The notes: generated by a model not told the origin, from the letters alone. A stretch of 64,000 nt of DNA from Raphanus sativus (GCF_000801105.2 NC_079511.1:25668638-25732637), one strand, 5' to 3'; positions 48,501 through 61,144 are shown, numbered from the stretch's first letter. Made by a program: numbers and translations.

Positions 48501-49680
48501 CAGTATTTTCATCTTACAAACCAGTTTCCAGGATGAGAAAGTTGTGTGGCTCTTTTCATCTCTCTTCGAATCTAAAGCTCCTGAATTCAAGACTGGTTTT
48601 ATGCTCAAACTCTTATTTTGAGTTGTCTTTTTTTTTGTTTGTCGGTTTATCAGGAATTGAGTGATCAGTGTAATGTTGCTGGCAAAGATTATACTCTTTA
48701 GTTTTCATTGAAATGTCTCATCTTTTTACCATGAGTCGGTAGTTGTTGGGATTAATAAATTCTTACACATATATCATCTTTAGATTGACATAAACCATAA
48801 AAAATATACAAATAAAATGTTCAGGAAAATTGAAATCAATTCAGATTATCACAAAACATATCAAAGTTCGTTAATGTTCAGTCCAAGTATACATTTTTGT
48901 TTAATTCTTTATCCGTTAAACAAGTTTGCAATGAAGAAAATAAAAAGGATGTGAAAGGATGGAGGGTAGTTACTGATTAAAGTTTTTTTCCACTTGTTTT
49001 ATTTATAAAAATGAGTATACGTTTTTCCAATTACACATAAAACAAGCATTTGCTTTTTAATAATCTTTTTTTTCAAAAAATTATTTATATTGAATAAAAT
49101 CTAGCTGGTAGAAAATTCGGTATAACTTGCAACAAAAAGAAAACTTCATATTCATGCATTTTTAATAAGTCCACATAGGTATTAAAACGAAAAGTTAAAT
49201 ATAAATTACAAGAGTTTCAAAAAAAAAAAAATATATATAAATTACAAAACTCAAATAAGCCGGTAAGCCTAATTATACTACTTGTAAAAATGGGGATGAT
49301 AAAGAGCAAATCAGAGCTCTTTTTCCAATAACTCCAAATTAGAGAAAAGTCAATCGAAAAAGATCATGAGCAAATCAGAGCTCTTGTTTACTTTTTCTTT
49401 TAGAATATAGGCAGTGCGTGTTGATAATGATTTAAAGAAATTAATATTTACGTTGTCTACAACTACAAGAGACATGTTTCTTGCAAGGGGAAGTCACGTA
49501 GTCAAGTTCAAAGTCTTTCCAATAATCAAGTAATTATACTACCACTAACCGATTACAATCAACTGCTGGATAAATAGTTATGTAGCGATTACATCTATTC
49601 TATTAATTCTTCAACATGTACAATTGATATGAAGTTATGTCTAATTTAAAAAAATTCAACTTTTATATAATTATATATAA
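48501..49680. other. Intergenic DNA after the NFD6-like gene
   Basis: 3' UTR followed by AT-rich DNA. AGCAAATCAGAGCTCTT occurs twice, near 49305 and 49370. No gene recognised. Confidence 0.5.
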
Positions 49681-51194
49681 TCTACTTAATATAAAGCATG
49701 ATTTTCTTTATTAAAACGGTTGGATCTATGTTTTTACCTTTTTCGTGTATCAAAGGATTTGATTTCTCCTCAACTCATCCTTTTATACCCAGATTATTAA
49801 AAACAATCACTAGAATTTCAGATATCTCCATAACCCAGATTATCAAAATAATTCATTTTTTCTATTTTTGAATCATTGCAATCGAATACTGGCTACCTGA
49901 TCTGTATATTTGATGAAAAACAATAAGAAAAAGGCTAAGTCATAGCATTGTTACGATGAAAAGAGTTGCAGGAAACTTAAAAACTGTCTTGAGGAGGAAG
50001 ACAATTTAATTATAATTGTACCATTAATAAAAAAAATCAAAACAAAAAAGAAACATACAGGTTCGAACAGGAGAGCAGTGACCATCCCTTCTACAACCAC
50101 TAGACCATAATATCTTATTACCATAACTGTCCTATTCTCTTTACATATCAAAATACAACTAGATTTTATTTCAATTTCATGAATTACAAATTATTTGACT
50201 AATTTATCTACCAGATTAGGATTTTGCCTATAAATTAGTAAATAATTATTATTATGAAATTAAATTTAAATTGAATTTTTAAAAAATTATTAAATTTATC
50301 TAGATTTTTATCGGGTCAACCATTGCCAGATCACATATCAATGACGAACTTTTGAAGTTTTTAATCGGATTTTATGGATATCTAAAATATAGTTTTATAG
50401 CTAATCCTAAATTTGAGCCGGATTATATGAGGATCACTAAATTTACCTTTTTTATCCCGGATTTGGATCTAATATGAAAACATCACAATCAATATTTTCG
50501 AGTATATAGGCTGGACTTAATGGGATTTGAGATCCAGACTTCTGGGTAGGTTCCACATTGATTTGACCAATAGATATTATTTTCACCGAAAGGCATTTTT
50601 TCACCTATTACGAAAGAAAATATATACTATTTTCACCGACTATTGCAGTATAACATTTAATTATAATAAAATTTGATATTTTCTACAAAAATCATTATCG
50701 CAATAGGACATCATAACTTACATCACAGCTCAAGAAATTATGATTTATTCAACCATACATTAATTTATTTAAATTTTAAATATTGCACATACATTAAATT
50801 TATTAATTAACAAAGCACATGATGTTAAAAAGAGAGTTTAATAAGGTTTGAGTGGATTTTTAATAGAAATAATTATTTATATAAACTTATTTAGGTTAAC
50901 GGGTTTTAAATAGGTTATTCGATTAAAATATACTTGATTAATTATGTTAGGTAACTATTAAGAAAATATAACATATTGTAACTTCTGTTAATAAGATTTA
51001 AAAATAATTTCAGAAGTGCTTATGGTATAAGAGAATAGTAATGAAACTTTATATATTTAATATAGTTACCAAAAATTATATTAGATTAAATTAATATTAA
51101 ATATAATTAAAAAAAAATACAAATATGAAAAAGTTCTCAAAAAATAAAACAAAAAATATATCCGCCCTTTTAAAGGCAGGTCAGAATATATTAC
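49681..51194 (+). mobile_element. Probable old Helitron
   Basis: Starts TCTACTTAATATAAAG after an A. Near its right end is the imperfect hairpin CCGCCCTTTTAAAGGCAGG (51162-51180). That hairpin and the sequence before it match the Helitron end at 61112-61144. The final CTAG is degraded, so the right border is approximate. No coding capacity. Confidence 0.4.
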
Positions 51195-52829
51195 TTATTA
51201 ATTCAGTAAACCATGGGACATAATCAGACGCCGATGCAAACCAAACCACGAGGTTTTTCAGATTACATATAAAATTACAAAAACACAAAATATATAGGGA
51301 AAATTTGGAAATATACTTTAAAAGAAGAATTTATTTTGAAAACTACACTTTCATTTACTTTTTTTTGAAAATTACACTTTCCACAAAGTAAAATGTCTAA
51401 ACTATCCATATTGAATGTTTATAATCATTCTAATATTTGAATATAAAATAGAAACGATTGAAAAACTTACACTATATACTAGTCCTATTTCAATATTCTA
51501 TTATATATGATGTAAATGTTGCTAAAAAAACGAAAACGCTACCATACCTAAAATCTAGAATGTGGAACGCAAGTTGTGTGATTTTTTTTCATTCATATCG
51601 CAAATATGATTTAAGTTTAATCTAGAAAGATGACGATGATGGTGAGTTTTGGTAATCATCAAGAATTAAATTGAAAACCTGTTCGTTTTCATCGTCATTA
51701 GAAACTTACTAGACCAAAGTTTTATTTGATCATAACTGAAGATACCCAGAGGAACACGCAGTCTTGCTAAGCCTTTCTTCAAAAAAAAAAAAAAACACGC
51801 AGTCTTGCTAATGACCAGAAATATAACAGGTAATCGATCCAGCGATTGTATTCAAAGTTCAGTAACCAATTACAAAACCTTAAAAGAAACTAACAATGCA
51901 GAATCTAAAAGAGAATATACTTTCTCTGAGTTGCTGAGACTTGAGATACAAAAACAAACACTCTCTTTTCCTTCAACATGTAAATAAAGAAACAAAGCAA
52001 ATACCTAGTTTCAAAAGATCTAAGTACATAACGTACATTCAGACTTTCCATGTTACCCTTATGTATTATTCTGGTACTTCTTCTCAGTTCCAGATGTTGA
52101 ATATGAGTTTAGGAAAATATATTTTTTTGGAAGATCAAATAAGAAAAGTAGGAAACTCGGGTATGTCCCTTGTACCGTGCAAATCAAACTCGTTGGAGAA
52201 ATAAGTTAAGGGTCCTGAAGGACAAAGAGAGGAAAAGCTTGACCCCCATGAAATAGTAACACAAATAATAAATCAAAAATTATCAAAGAAATCACATAGA
52301 GTAGATAGCTTTTATTTATTAAGATTAATTCCAATTAAAATAAGGATAAAAATGTCTTATCACATAGACAAAGGAATAGTTTTCAAAAACAAGAAAAGAG
52401 AGATGTATTTTTCAAATTTAAAATCATAAATAAGGTATTTTTCAAATTATCCCAAATATATATGACAATTTTTATATTTTATATAAAAACCAGTTTAAGA
52501 TACTCTGACCTCTCTTTAAAAACTTTCTCTTGGTATATTCAGTCAATTTGGAGTTCATTTAAAAACAATTTTTAATCTGATTAAATTAGGAATATGTCCA
52601 ATTAATAATAGTTGATAGATGTATGATATTAAAAAAATATCACACATTTTCTCAACTGTTTAAAATTTTAATTTAAACAGTGTTAAAGAAAATACATTTG
52701 AAATATTTTTTATCTTTAGAAAAAAAATATTTAAATAGGTTTAGACAGGTGTTAGGCATCTCCAACTCAACTGCATAATTTGCTGCAAAAGTGGTTCGTC
52801 GAATTAAATATATAAGCACGTCCAAAACA
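51195..52829. other. Intergenic DNA
   Basis: AT-rich, with a small retroposition scar at 51753-51811 (see separate entry). The right end should include the dirigent gene 3' UTR (minus strand). No gene seen. Confidence 0.5.
51753..51811 (+). repeat. 18-bp direct repeats around a 23-bp poly(A) insert
   Basis: AACACGCAGTCTTGCTAA occurs at 51753-51770 and 51794-51811. Between them is GCCTTTCTTC followed by a run of A. Long direct repeats with a poly(A) tail are the signature of LINE-type target-primed insertion, here extremely 5'-truncated. Confidence 0.6.
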
Positions 52830-53399
52830 TCAATAATGCAGAACATAACAAATATACTCAACAGTAGCATCACCGTTCTTGAGATTAAACCACTTTGTCC
52901 GAGCCTCGACATAGCCTCTAGCAAATCTGAAAAGCCCACTTCCTCCAACGATCGGCATTTCTCTGACCTCCGAAAATGGGGTGTTCCGACCAAGAATCGT
53001 GATCGTGCTTCCGTTGTACTTCCCTGTCTTAAAAACAAAGTTCATCGCCATTAAAAAACCTAACTCTTTTTGGGCCGCTCCAGCGTAAAACCCTTGGGCC
53101 TGGCCAACTAACGTGGAGTTCGTCGGGACTTTCGCAGTCAACGCGTTGTCGATCATAGTGATTCCTCCAAAGTAGGTAGTAGAGTTTGTAACCGGTGGCT
53201 GGATCATAATGGAGGTTGGGTTTGGACCGCTTAAGATGTCGTGCCAATAGACTTTGAAATGTGTTAGCTTCTCTTTCCTGTGAAGACCGAGAAGTTTCCT
53301 ATCTATGGTTCTTGCAAAGTTTTCTCCATCATCTCCAGTGGAAGAAACGACGGACAGAAGGAGGATTTGGAGAAAGATGAAGAAAATGAGCTTAGCCAT
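52830..53399 (-). CDS. DIR20: Dirigent protein
   Basis: Intronless, 189 residues. A signal peptide covers about 1-20 ([16 protein letters not shown]). The dirigent beta-barrel follows: [17 protein letters not shown], then [13 protein letters not shown], then [36 protein letters not shown] and an ending [15 protein letters not shown]. Several N-glycosylation sites (NST, NGS) fit secretion. Dirigent proteins bind radicals in the cell wall and guide stereoselective coupling of monolignols and similar phenols. Position and sequence suit Arabidopsis DIR20 (At1g55210); the family is certain, the paralogue likely. Confidence 0.92.
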   Translation of the reverse strand: MAKLIFFIFLQILLLSVVSSTGDDGENFARTIDRKLLGLHRKEKLTHFKVYWHDILSGPNPTSIMIQPPVTNSTTYFGGITMIDNALTAKVPTNSTLVGQAQGFYAGAAQKELGFLMAMNFVFKTGKYNGSTITILGRNTPFSEVREMPIVGGSGLFRFARGYVEARTKWFNLKNGDATVEYICYVLHY

Positions 53400-53471
53400 G
53401 ACTTTTTCTTTTTGGTTTTAGTAGAGGTTTGTTATAAATCATGCATGAAACTAAGGAGGTGTGCGATGTTA

Positions 53472-53478
53472 TTTATAC
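53472..53478 (-). promoter_or_regulatory. TATA box of the dirigent gene
   Basis: TATAAAT on the minus strand, about 75 bp before the ATG at 53399. Confidence 0.5.
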
Positions 53479-53712
53479 ATGTTGAGCTGTAGAGATGTTT
53501 CTAGAGAAAAATTAAAAAACTGTATATATTACTATATTGTTTAGTAATAAATAATTGTATATTGTTTAATATATTTGTGAATTCGTTTTGATTTTATGGA
53601 TTTGCTAACGAACATTGACTAGGGAATGTGATTTTTTTTGTTTATAAATTTAAATAAGTGGAGGAGGTTGATGTGTATTCATGTGTGATGCGCGTGTATA
53701 GTGTAATTTATA

Positions 53713-56700
53713 TCTATATATAAGGTAGAGTTTAATCACTCTTCCTTGCGCCACGTCAGATTCCAGGTCATAAACTCATTGATCTTAGTGTTGACACGTT
53801 GAAACTCAACGTTTCATTTATTCAAGATTAATATTCGTTTGGGCTTTTGATTTCACACGGTTTTTTAATGAAGCTTTGTAAAGCTCATATGAAAAAATAA
53901 GAGAAAATCATCTTGAAATATTTCGTTTTCTACTTCAAGGGTTGAACCCTTAGTCTTCTCCGCCGTCGTGATGTAGTCTCCAACTCTAGGTTTCTATTCG
54001 TCTTCTTCCTCCCCTGAATTTTACCAGTTTCACATTCTTCTTAAAGTCCTCCTTGATTCCATCATTCACAATCTACATTTATTGTATGCTTCGCTCTTGC
54101 AAAGCAGTGGAAACCTCAGTATATAAAGGTTAGCATCCTTATTCTCGAAATTATCCTACAATCTATTCAAACCGATAAATCCATTTAGATTCTGGAAAAT
54201 GGCTATCTCTCAAGTTTTTCTTACTGACTTGAAGTCTGGAAGATGTTCTTCCACGATTGAGATGAGGTTGCTTCGTTTCTGGAGGGCGGCGAGCTTAAGG
54301 ACGTCTACATACTCCACCTCGGCGTTAAGGTAATCCCGGCAAAAGAAAAAATCAGTCTCTTTCCTTTTCAATGAATATATTTGAGCTTTACAATTTACAA
54401 TACCAAACATTTGACAATTACAAGCTCTTTGATTTGATTTCTGAGTTATATTTTTAGTTCTGTTTACGTCTTTTTTTTTGGTTTTAGTCGAAGAAAAAAT
54501 TCGATTATGTTCATCACACTCTAGAGTATGAACCTTGGCACTTGATTCTTCTTATGGCTTGCTTTTCCATCCGTTGAAATATCTCGCTCTAACAAGCAAT
54601 ATGATTTAACAATCATTTTTTTACAGATTCCAATCAATTGTATGGTGCATCATGAGGATCTGATAAGTTTAAACATTCTATGTCAATCAAATCAGCCAGA
54701 GAATTGTAAGTTTCTGATATCCGTCGCTCTAGATACTGTTTTATTTGATAGATCTAACATCAACCAGAGTTTGGAAAACAACTTTAATGATATGAAAATG
54801 TTTAAAAGAAGCTCTCTGATCTCCATAATACTAAGAGCTCTGTCTAATATATGTTACGCTGAGTCTTTGATTTGTATTTTGGTTCTTATTGGCCCAGGTT
54901 CTTCTTCGACTCGAACTGAAGTAATGCAGGTTGCTCTTGGTCGTTCTGCTTCTGATTGCAACCTGTCGTGCCATCTTTGAAGTCTCCAAATTTGTGTAAG
55001 ATGCTTCTTAAAGTTGTATTATATGACTTTGTCTAGACTGTTGTCTGATGTGTTTTTACATATGTTTTGGAATGTTATTCAGCTGTGTCATGGTGGAGCT
55101 CGACTTCTTATTACGGATATGCCAAACGGAAAGTTGAAAAAGTATCATCTCTCTCCTGAAACTCCATTGGCTTACACAGTGAAAGACTTACACCGTATAT
55201 ATATCTCTCTTGGCTTTTCCGTTCCTTTTTTAACTGTTTCAAAATTATTCTTTGGCTATCATTGCAGCTTATTTAAAGCTTATGGTTTTTTTTTGATCAA
55301 CTAGCTTATGGCTTATTTAAAGCTTATGCAGGATTAGAATTTTCAAGGACCGGAAGCACTGCAGTAAAAACGGTTTTTGATTAGAACTATTGCCAGCTTG
55401 ATAAATAACCAAGCTTGATTGTATTATATGTGTATCTTATCGAATTTTGTTTAACAGAAATCTTTATTGTAAGTCTTTTTGTATGTTTTTGTACATTGAA
55501 ATCAATGACAGGGTTATTAAAAAAAAGAATTGGTTAATAAATAATGTTGAGATATAATTAATGTGGAGGAGGGAATTAATGTTGTGGGCTCTAGCTACAA
55601 GCCTACAACGAACCAAACAAATATGGGTAAAACGTTTCTTAAAATTGCAAGCGGGTCACTCCCAAATTGATATCGAAAATGAAGTTAATCAAGGAGAAAG
55701 AAAGGCCTGGGCGAGTACATGGCGAGACCGTAATTAGTGTGAGCTTGACATATTGATAAAAGCACACAAAATGAACTGAGAAAAAACCTTGCGTTTAGTT
55801 GATTAGCAAAAAATGTAGAAGGGTAGGTGATGTCATACTATAAGAAGTTGATTGTGGGGGCTCAGTTGGTTTGTAGGCTATGCTCCACCTCTCGAGTTCA
55901 ATTAAAGAAGATGAGAAGAAGAGAGGTTGTAGGTGATTAATGTATTAAGTATAAAATTTAAATACATGTGTAACATCTATACTTAACAATAATTTTATTT
56001 GATAGTTTACTAATGAAGCTATGTAACATTTTTCAGCTTCAAACAAATTATGGTAGAGTAGATGATCAATATTATAGTCTCTAAGACACATGTATTGTAT
56101 ACAAAGTTTTCTTTTTTTAATTGATATTTTTCCACGATTTTAAACACACCACACACTGATCCTCGACTACAACTTAAGAATTACAAGGTCAAGCTTCTCA
56201 AATATTCCCTACTATTTTACACACAACAGACGATGTGTTCACAATTCATAAAAAAAAAGAAATACGACACTAGGTGATCATACGTAACTCATACAGACTG
56301 CATGCACCTCTCCTCACCCCTCAAAAAAAAAATAGTAAAACTATTTGTAGCTCGAATGTTGTATTTGCGTTCATTATTTTTGTTCCATCCTATTTTTTTA
56401 ACTGAATTCCATCCAAATTTATCGTTAAGACCTACGATATAAAACATGACCCGAATGTCTATTTGAATTGTGTTACTTGAAATGTGAGTATATTTTATTT
56501 TGTTGGAAATCACGAATTCGTGTATGATAGTATTCGGGATATAAATCTCTAGAACGACAGCTGACTAAATTATATACACTAATTATAGATTTTTTTGTAT
56601 GTTTATTTCTTGAATTCATTAGTTTTTATGAAAAAATACATTTTCTCTAAAACAAATAATGATCAAATGATGCTGAGTCTAACAAATCATAGATTGGGTT

Positions 56701-56953
56701 CTATGCATTAGATTTAATAGACAAAAATCTAATGCATTTAGGCCTAAGCACCTCTTCCATTTCTTTTTGCTTCAAATAACAACTAAGAATGCTTTCATAA
56801 CATTTTTAGTTGTATAATTGGAATTTGGTGAAGACAGTAATCATTTAACATATCACATTCACAATCAACTGAACCTAAAATAAAATTTACACAAAATTAT
56901 TTTTCATAAAACCCGATACATCAAATCCCGCGCGTAGCGCGGACTTGCCCTAG
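53713..56953 (+). mobile_element. Helitron with RPA-like fragment
   Basis: Starts TCTATATATAAGGTAGAG after an A. Ends with the perfect hairpin CCGCGC-GTA-GCGCGG (56928-56942) and CTAG (56950-56953), followed by T. It carries a fragment of an RPA70-like gene (54199-54331) and other spliced-looking pieces. No helicase is present, so it is non-autonomous. Confidence 0.75.
54199..54331 (+). pseudogene. RPA70-like (DUF223) first-exon fragment
   Basis: Reads VFLTDLKSGRCSSTIEMRLL followed by RFWRAAS, then reaches a GTAATC donor-like site. This is the N-terminal OB-fold start of the replication protein A-like genes that plant Helitrons often carry. The rest of the OB fold could not be traced, so the gene is incomplete. 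Confidence 0.65.
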
Positions 56954-57261
56954 TATCTATATAATCGTTGGTTTTATTCGCTGTCCCTTCGTTTACTTCA
57001 AAAAAGTTTCTGTTTCCATATACTTTTTTCTATATATAACGTATTTTAAGCGGCATTAAGCATCTTTATCGCTGTCTTTAAAGCGTCTCTTAAAGTAATT
57101 TTGGTTTTAAAAAAATGAAAAATACATAATTAGAGAAGAACCGTGTCTTAATTAGAGACGAGATGAGGCATCTCTTGGTGGCACGTGTAGGCGTGTAAGA
57201 GGACAGAGGAGGGGCGTCTTCTTTCTTCGTCGTTTCTCTCCTCTCTCTCGAAAGTTCTCTC
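56954..57261. other. Short intergenic spacer
   Basis: Between the Helitron and the HSF-like remnant. Contains CT-rich sequence (57220-57260) that may be the old leader of that gene. Confidence 0.45.
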
Positions 57262-58034
57262 CTGCGACGAAAATCATCGTCGTCGGACTGTGTTGATTCT
57301 TCTTCGTCTTCTTCAGTGGCTCCACTCCTGAGGAAATGCTACGAAATGGTCGACGATTCCTCAACCAATTCCATCATCTCGTGGAGTAGTAATGGAGACA
57401 ACAGCTTCGTTATCTCGGACACGGCCCTCTTCTCTGCTCAACTCTTGTCCAAATACTTCAAACACAGCAAACACACAACACGACCCTCTTCTCTGTAAAG
57501 TTGATTTCTTTATTATTTTAAGAAATTTGATTACTTTGTCAAACTAGTGGTTAAATGATGAAATGGGTATATGCTAATCATCAAGAAATATGTTTTTTTG
57601 TCAATATAGTGATGTGGTGGTGAGAGTAAAGTTTGTGTTTTTTTTCTTTTTATTTTTGGTTTCAGGAATTTAGCAAAGTTGATGCAGATCGTTGGGAGTT
57701 TGCTAATGACTGGTTTGTGAGAGGACAAAAAGAGTTGTTAAAGAATGTTCAGAGTAGTAGTGAGCATCAGAGAAAAACTACTGCTGATGATGCTTATCAG
57801 GAAAAAAGGTCTGGGGAGAGTGAACTGTGGAAAGAGGTTGATATTTTGAAAGGGGATAAGAAGGCATTGGCGCAGGAGCTGGTGAAAGTTAGGCAATACC
57901 AGGAGAGCACATACGCTAAGATGCTACACTTAGAAGACAGAGTTCAAGGGATGGAAGAGAGTCAGCAAGAGATGCTTTCGTTTTTGGTTATGGTTATGCA
58001 GAACCCAAGTCTCTTGGTTCACATTGTTCACTAG
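57262..58034 (+). pseudogene. HSFA8-like heat stress transcription factor, broken
   Basis: The first part reads SSSSSSVAPLLRKCYEMVDD through LLSKYFKHSK, the start of an HSF DNA-binding domain most like HSFA8. No ATG stands where the start is expected. The NFSSFIRQLNIYGFRK block, which includes the recognition helix, is replaced by unrelated sequence and a stop. After an intron-like gap (57495-57665) the frame resumes KVDADRWEFAN. It runs through the leucine-rich oligomerisation region (ELWKEVDILKGDKKALAQEL...) to LVMVMQNPSLL and stops at 58034, without the activation domain. Splicing the two parts shifts the frame. Read as a pseudogene. Confidence 0.78.
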
Positions 58035-58074
58035 AAACAGAGTAAAGACAGTTCCTTTGTGTATCTGAAAGGAC

Positions 58075-58290
58075 ATGATCAGTGAGTTGCCTGAAGCTTT
58101 GCTCCTGCATATATTGTCTTCAGTTCCAACAAAAGATGTCATAGCAACGAGTGTTTTGTCTAAACGGTGGAGATATGTTTGGAAGATGGTGCCAAAGCTC
58201 AAGTATGTATCTGAATTGACCATGTCTCTGCAGAGGATGTTAACAGGTTGCTGATTTTGCATGAAGGTCCAGTTCTGGAAATTTTGCATC
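58075..58290 (+). pseudogene. F-box (FBD/LRR type) gene fragment
   Basis: The frame from 58075 reads [20 protein letters not shown], then [20 protein letters not shown], a complete F-box of the FBD/LRR class. It then shifts frame at [30 protein letters not shown], the usual next segment, is found in another frame. No LRR or FBD domain follows; the hAT element lies just downstream. F-box proteins recruit targets to SCF ubiquitin ligases; this copy cannot do so. Confidence 0.75.
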
Positions 58291-58359
58291 TGTACGCATG
58301 TGTATGAAGCTTGTGTAGTCTGGTTTGTATTCTTTGTGTAGTCTAGTCACTTGTGTAAT

Positions 58360-59025
58360 TAGGGATGGCAATTGGGCTCTCCCGTCCCGTCCCGTCCCGT
58401 CCCGAACCGCTGCGGGTTCGGCTTCTGGCGGTACACGGCGGACCTGTCCCGCGCGGGATGCGGTCTTCAAACTAGCTGCCCAATCCCGTACCGCGAAATA
58501 TGCAGGACTTCGCGGGCCGTCCCGCGGGACATCGAATATTATATTGCTTGTTTTTATATGCACAAACAAACATAGAAAATAATTGAGTTTGAGCTTACAC
58601 ATGATCGAGCATACACATGATCGAGCATACTCTTACAAGATCAATATATTAAGCTTATACAAAACAAATGCTTTTATTATCACTTATGATAGCTTGAAGA
58701 AGCTCCGCCGGTGCAGATCAAAGACGCTTGGAAGACCGGAAGCATCATCGACCCTGAAACCACCGAGCTCCATAATGTCTAATCCATTATGATGAAAGCA
58801 GAAATGGAGACTTCAAAATCCCGCAGTTTAACCCATCCCGCTTTCGGTCCGTCCCGCTTTGAGCCCGTCCCGCTTTGAACCCGTCCTGCTTTGAGCCCGT
58901 CCCGCTTTGAACCCGTCCCGCGAGATCCGCAATTTTGCGGGTTTATCAAATGGAGGTCCAATCCCACCCCGCAATAAGCCTTTATAAACTATATCCGCGA
59001 TCCAGATCCTTGATTGGCATCCCTA
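58360..59025. mobile_element. hAT-type non-autonomous transposon
   Basis: 666 bp between perfect 8-bp duplications TGTGTAAT (58352-58359 and 59026-59033). Ends are inverted: TAGGGATGGCAAT at the left and TAGGGATGCCAAT at the right (one mismatch). An 8-bp duplication with TAGGGATG ends is diagnostic of the hAT (Ac/Ds) superfamily. No transposase. Both subterminal regions are rich in CCCGTCCCG and GCGGG words, probably transposase-binding repeats. Confidence 0.9.
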
Positions 59026-59033
59026 TGTGTAAT

Positions 59034-60201
59034 GTATTTTCTTAAAAACCCCTAAATAAAAAACTTGCATTGGAGGACATAAATATTCGTTTCTCTTAAA
59101 TATACCTCTTAACTTCACATTTACTACTAATATTATTAAAAAAATATTAAGAAATCCATTTTGAGTATATGGGATAAAGATGGTCTTAGACTTTTTTGCC
59201 AAATTATCAACCCTTACATACGTAATTTGAATATAAACAAACTAAATTATTTATTAGCGAGAGGTAGTTCATGAATTTGTCGTGGTTCACCTACTAGCAA
59301 TGTGGCCGTTTGTAATTGGTGCTTCGGTAGAGAGAAACGAAGATGATTGGTCTAATTTCATAATTCAATTCATAAGGAAATACCAACGCATGAGACATAA
59401 TACTATTACTACATTATACAGAGTAACATATATTCATTATTCTTGAGTTTAGGGGAGTGCATGATCAACGCATACATATACAGAGTAACATATATTCGTT
59501 ATTCTTCAGTTTAGGGGAGTGCATGATTTCATCAGAACGTCCGTTACGTGAGGACCACTTTAAGATTTAACCACCAAACATCTGTCTTTTTCCAGCGAAG
59601 TCGGTACTGACTAATTAGGTGACGTCTTTATGAAGAAAGTGTAGTTTGTAAGTACTAACAGTAGTGTTTCTTTTTTATGTGCTACCTCCATTTATGCCTT
59701 CGTTTTATGGCATGGGGACCGACATAGGCATCACAAATATGACAAAGTTAGAGAGATAGACACTGTTGCATCCCTGCAATTTGCAGTGAAACTTATGCTT
59801 AGTTTTGGAATTGCTTGATTCTCAACTTAGGTTGTTAGTCTGTTGTATATATATTCCTTTTGTATTTCTCCAAAATAAAAAAAATCTATAAAGTATTGTG
59901 TAAAATAGTTGATCAATAACTGGTGAATTTTACTGAAAAATTTCTACAAATTTAAAGTAATAAATGATGTTTGTGACTTCTGAGCTATCATTGCTACGTA
60001 GGATAAAATGATATGGAAAGAGAAAATAACATTTAAGAATTTCATTGTCCGTAAAGATCTAATTTCTTATCTGCAATAATAATTTTTAAAATTTATCGTA
60101 GTGTTTTTTCTTTTGATTATTGAATTTATACTAATTAAACAGAATTTTTTTTTCGAGGTGCCTTCTTGTTTTGTAAGTATTTACAAAACTGAGCAATCTA
60201 A
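59034..60201. other. Intergenic DNA with a 62-bp tandem repeat
   Basis: AT-rich. Two copies of a 62-bp unit lie at 59417-59478 and 59479-59527 (second partial), with words ACAGAGTAACATATATTC and GTTTAGGGGAGTGCATGAT. No gene found. Confidence 0.6.
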
Positions 60202-61144
60202 TCTATTAATTTAGGATTCTATTTTTATCTACTATTAGAAGTTGTTATTAGTTTTTGGACTTATTCATTTCTCTAGCTTTAACACACACGTCAGTTACCT
60301 AAAACCACGTTACATAATATTTACATTATATAGTCAGCAAGTCCCAGTCGTTCAAAAAAAAGTCAGCAAGTCCCCACGAAACTAATTTAATAATACTGTA
60401 TGAACTGTTATCCAATATAATCGATCATAATAACATAGTTTAACGAAATAGTACATATCTAATCAACAAATATATATATTAACTGACGTTTTTCAGTGGT
60501 AGTTGGTCTACTTATTTATTTTTACTCATCAAGTTCTCTTTACCGCACACCAAAATCAATGTTTCTCCTCACTTGATGTCATTTACACCCAGCATAACTT
60601 CTTTTAAGGTATAAACTAAGACATAAGGTAGAAGAATATATATTCTATCACTGAAATATTTTTTTTAACTCTTTTATAATACTAACCATTCAAAAACACA
60701 ATGGACATACGGGTAGTTTAATCAAAACTGGTTCGTTTTTGCATTTGAGAAATTTCAAATTTCAAATAACGATATATCTAGTAATATTTCAAATGTAGCA
60801 ACAAACTAATCTTAAAATCAGTATATACTTAAAGAATATTCATTTTCATTGTTCCAAAAATTTATCAAAACACATTAAAAAGAAGTCTTTTCTTTTTGAA
60901 ATTAGTTTTTCAAAATATTTACAGAAATGCCACTGTCATTTAGTCTGTTATATCAAAACAATATCATGACCTATTGATAATTGTTATGTCCAACAATATA
61001 TTTTATTTATTTCAGAGATTATTCTATTAAATTAAATTAACATTAAATACAAATATAATTACAAAAAATTCAAATATGGAAATTTAATTTTCCAAAAAGT
61101 TAAAAAAATATCCGCCCTTTCGAAGGGCGGGTCATATTATCTAG
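60202..61144 (+). mobile_element. Short Helitron
   Basis: The right end is clear: hairpin CCGCCCTT-TC-GAAGGGCGG (61112-61130), spacer, CTAG (61141-61144), then T. The left end is set at TCTATTAATTTAGG after an A, by consensus, and is less sure. No coding sequence. Confidence 0.5.

Noticed and set aside
55014..55304. 96-codon frame with GGARLLITDMPNGKLKKYHL
   Set aside because: Looks exon-like inside a Helitron, but I could not recognise a family, so it is not listed as a gene.
58240..58602. 120-codon minus-strand and 85-codon plus-strand frames
   Set aside because: Both run across the hAT terminus and its CCCGTCCC repeats; no protein similarity.
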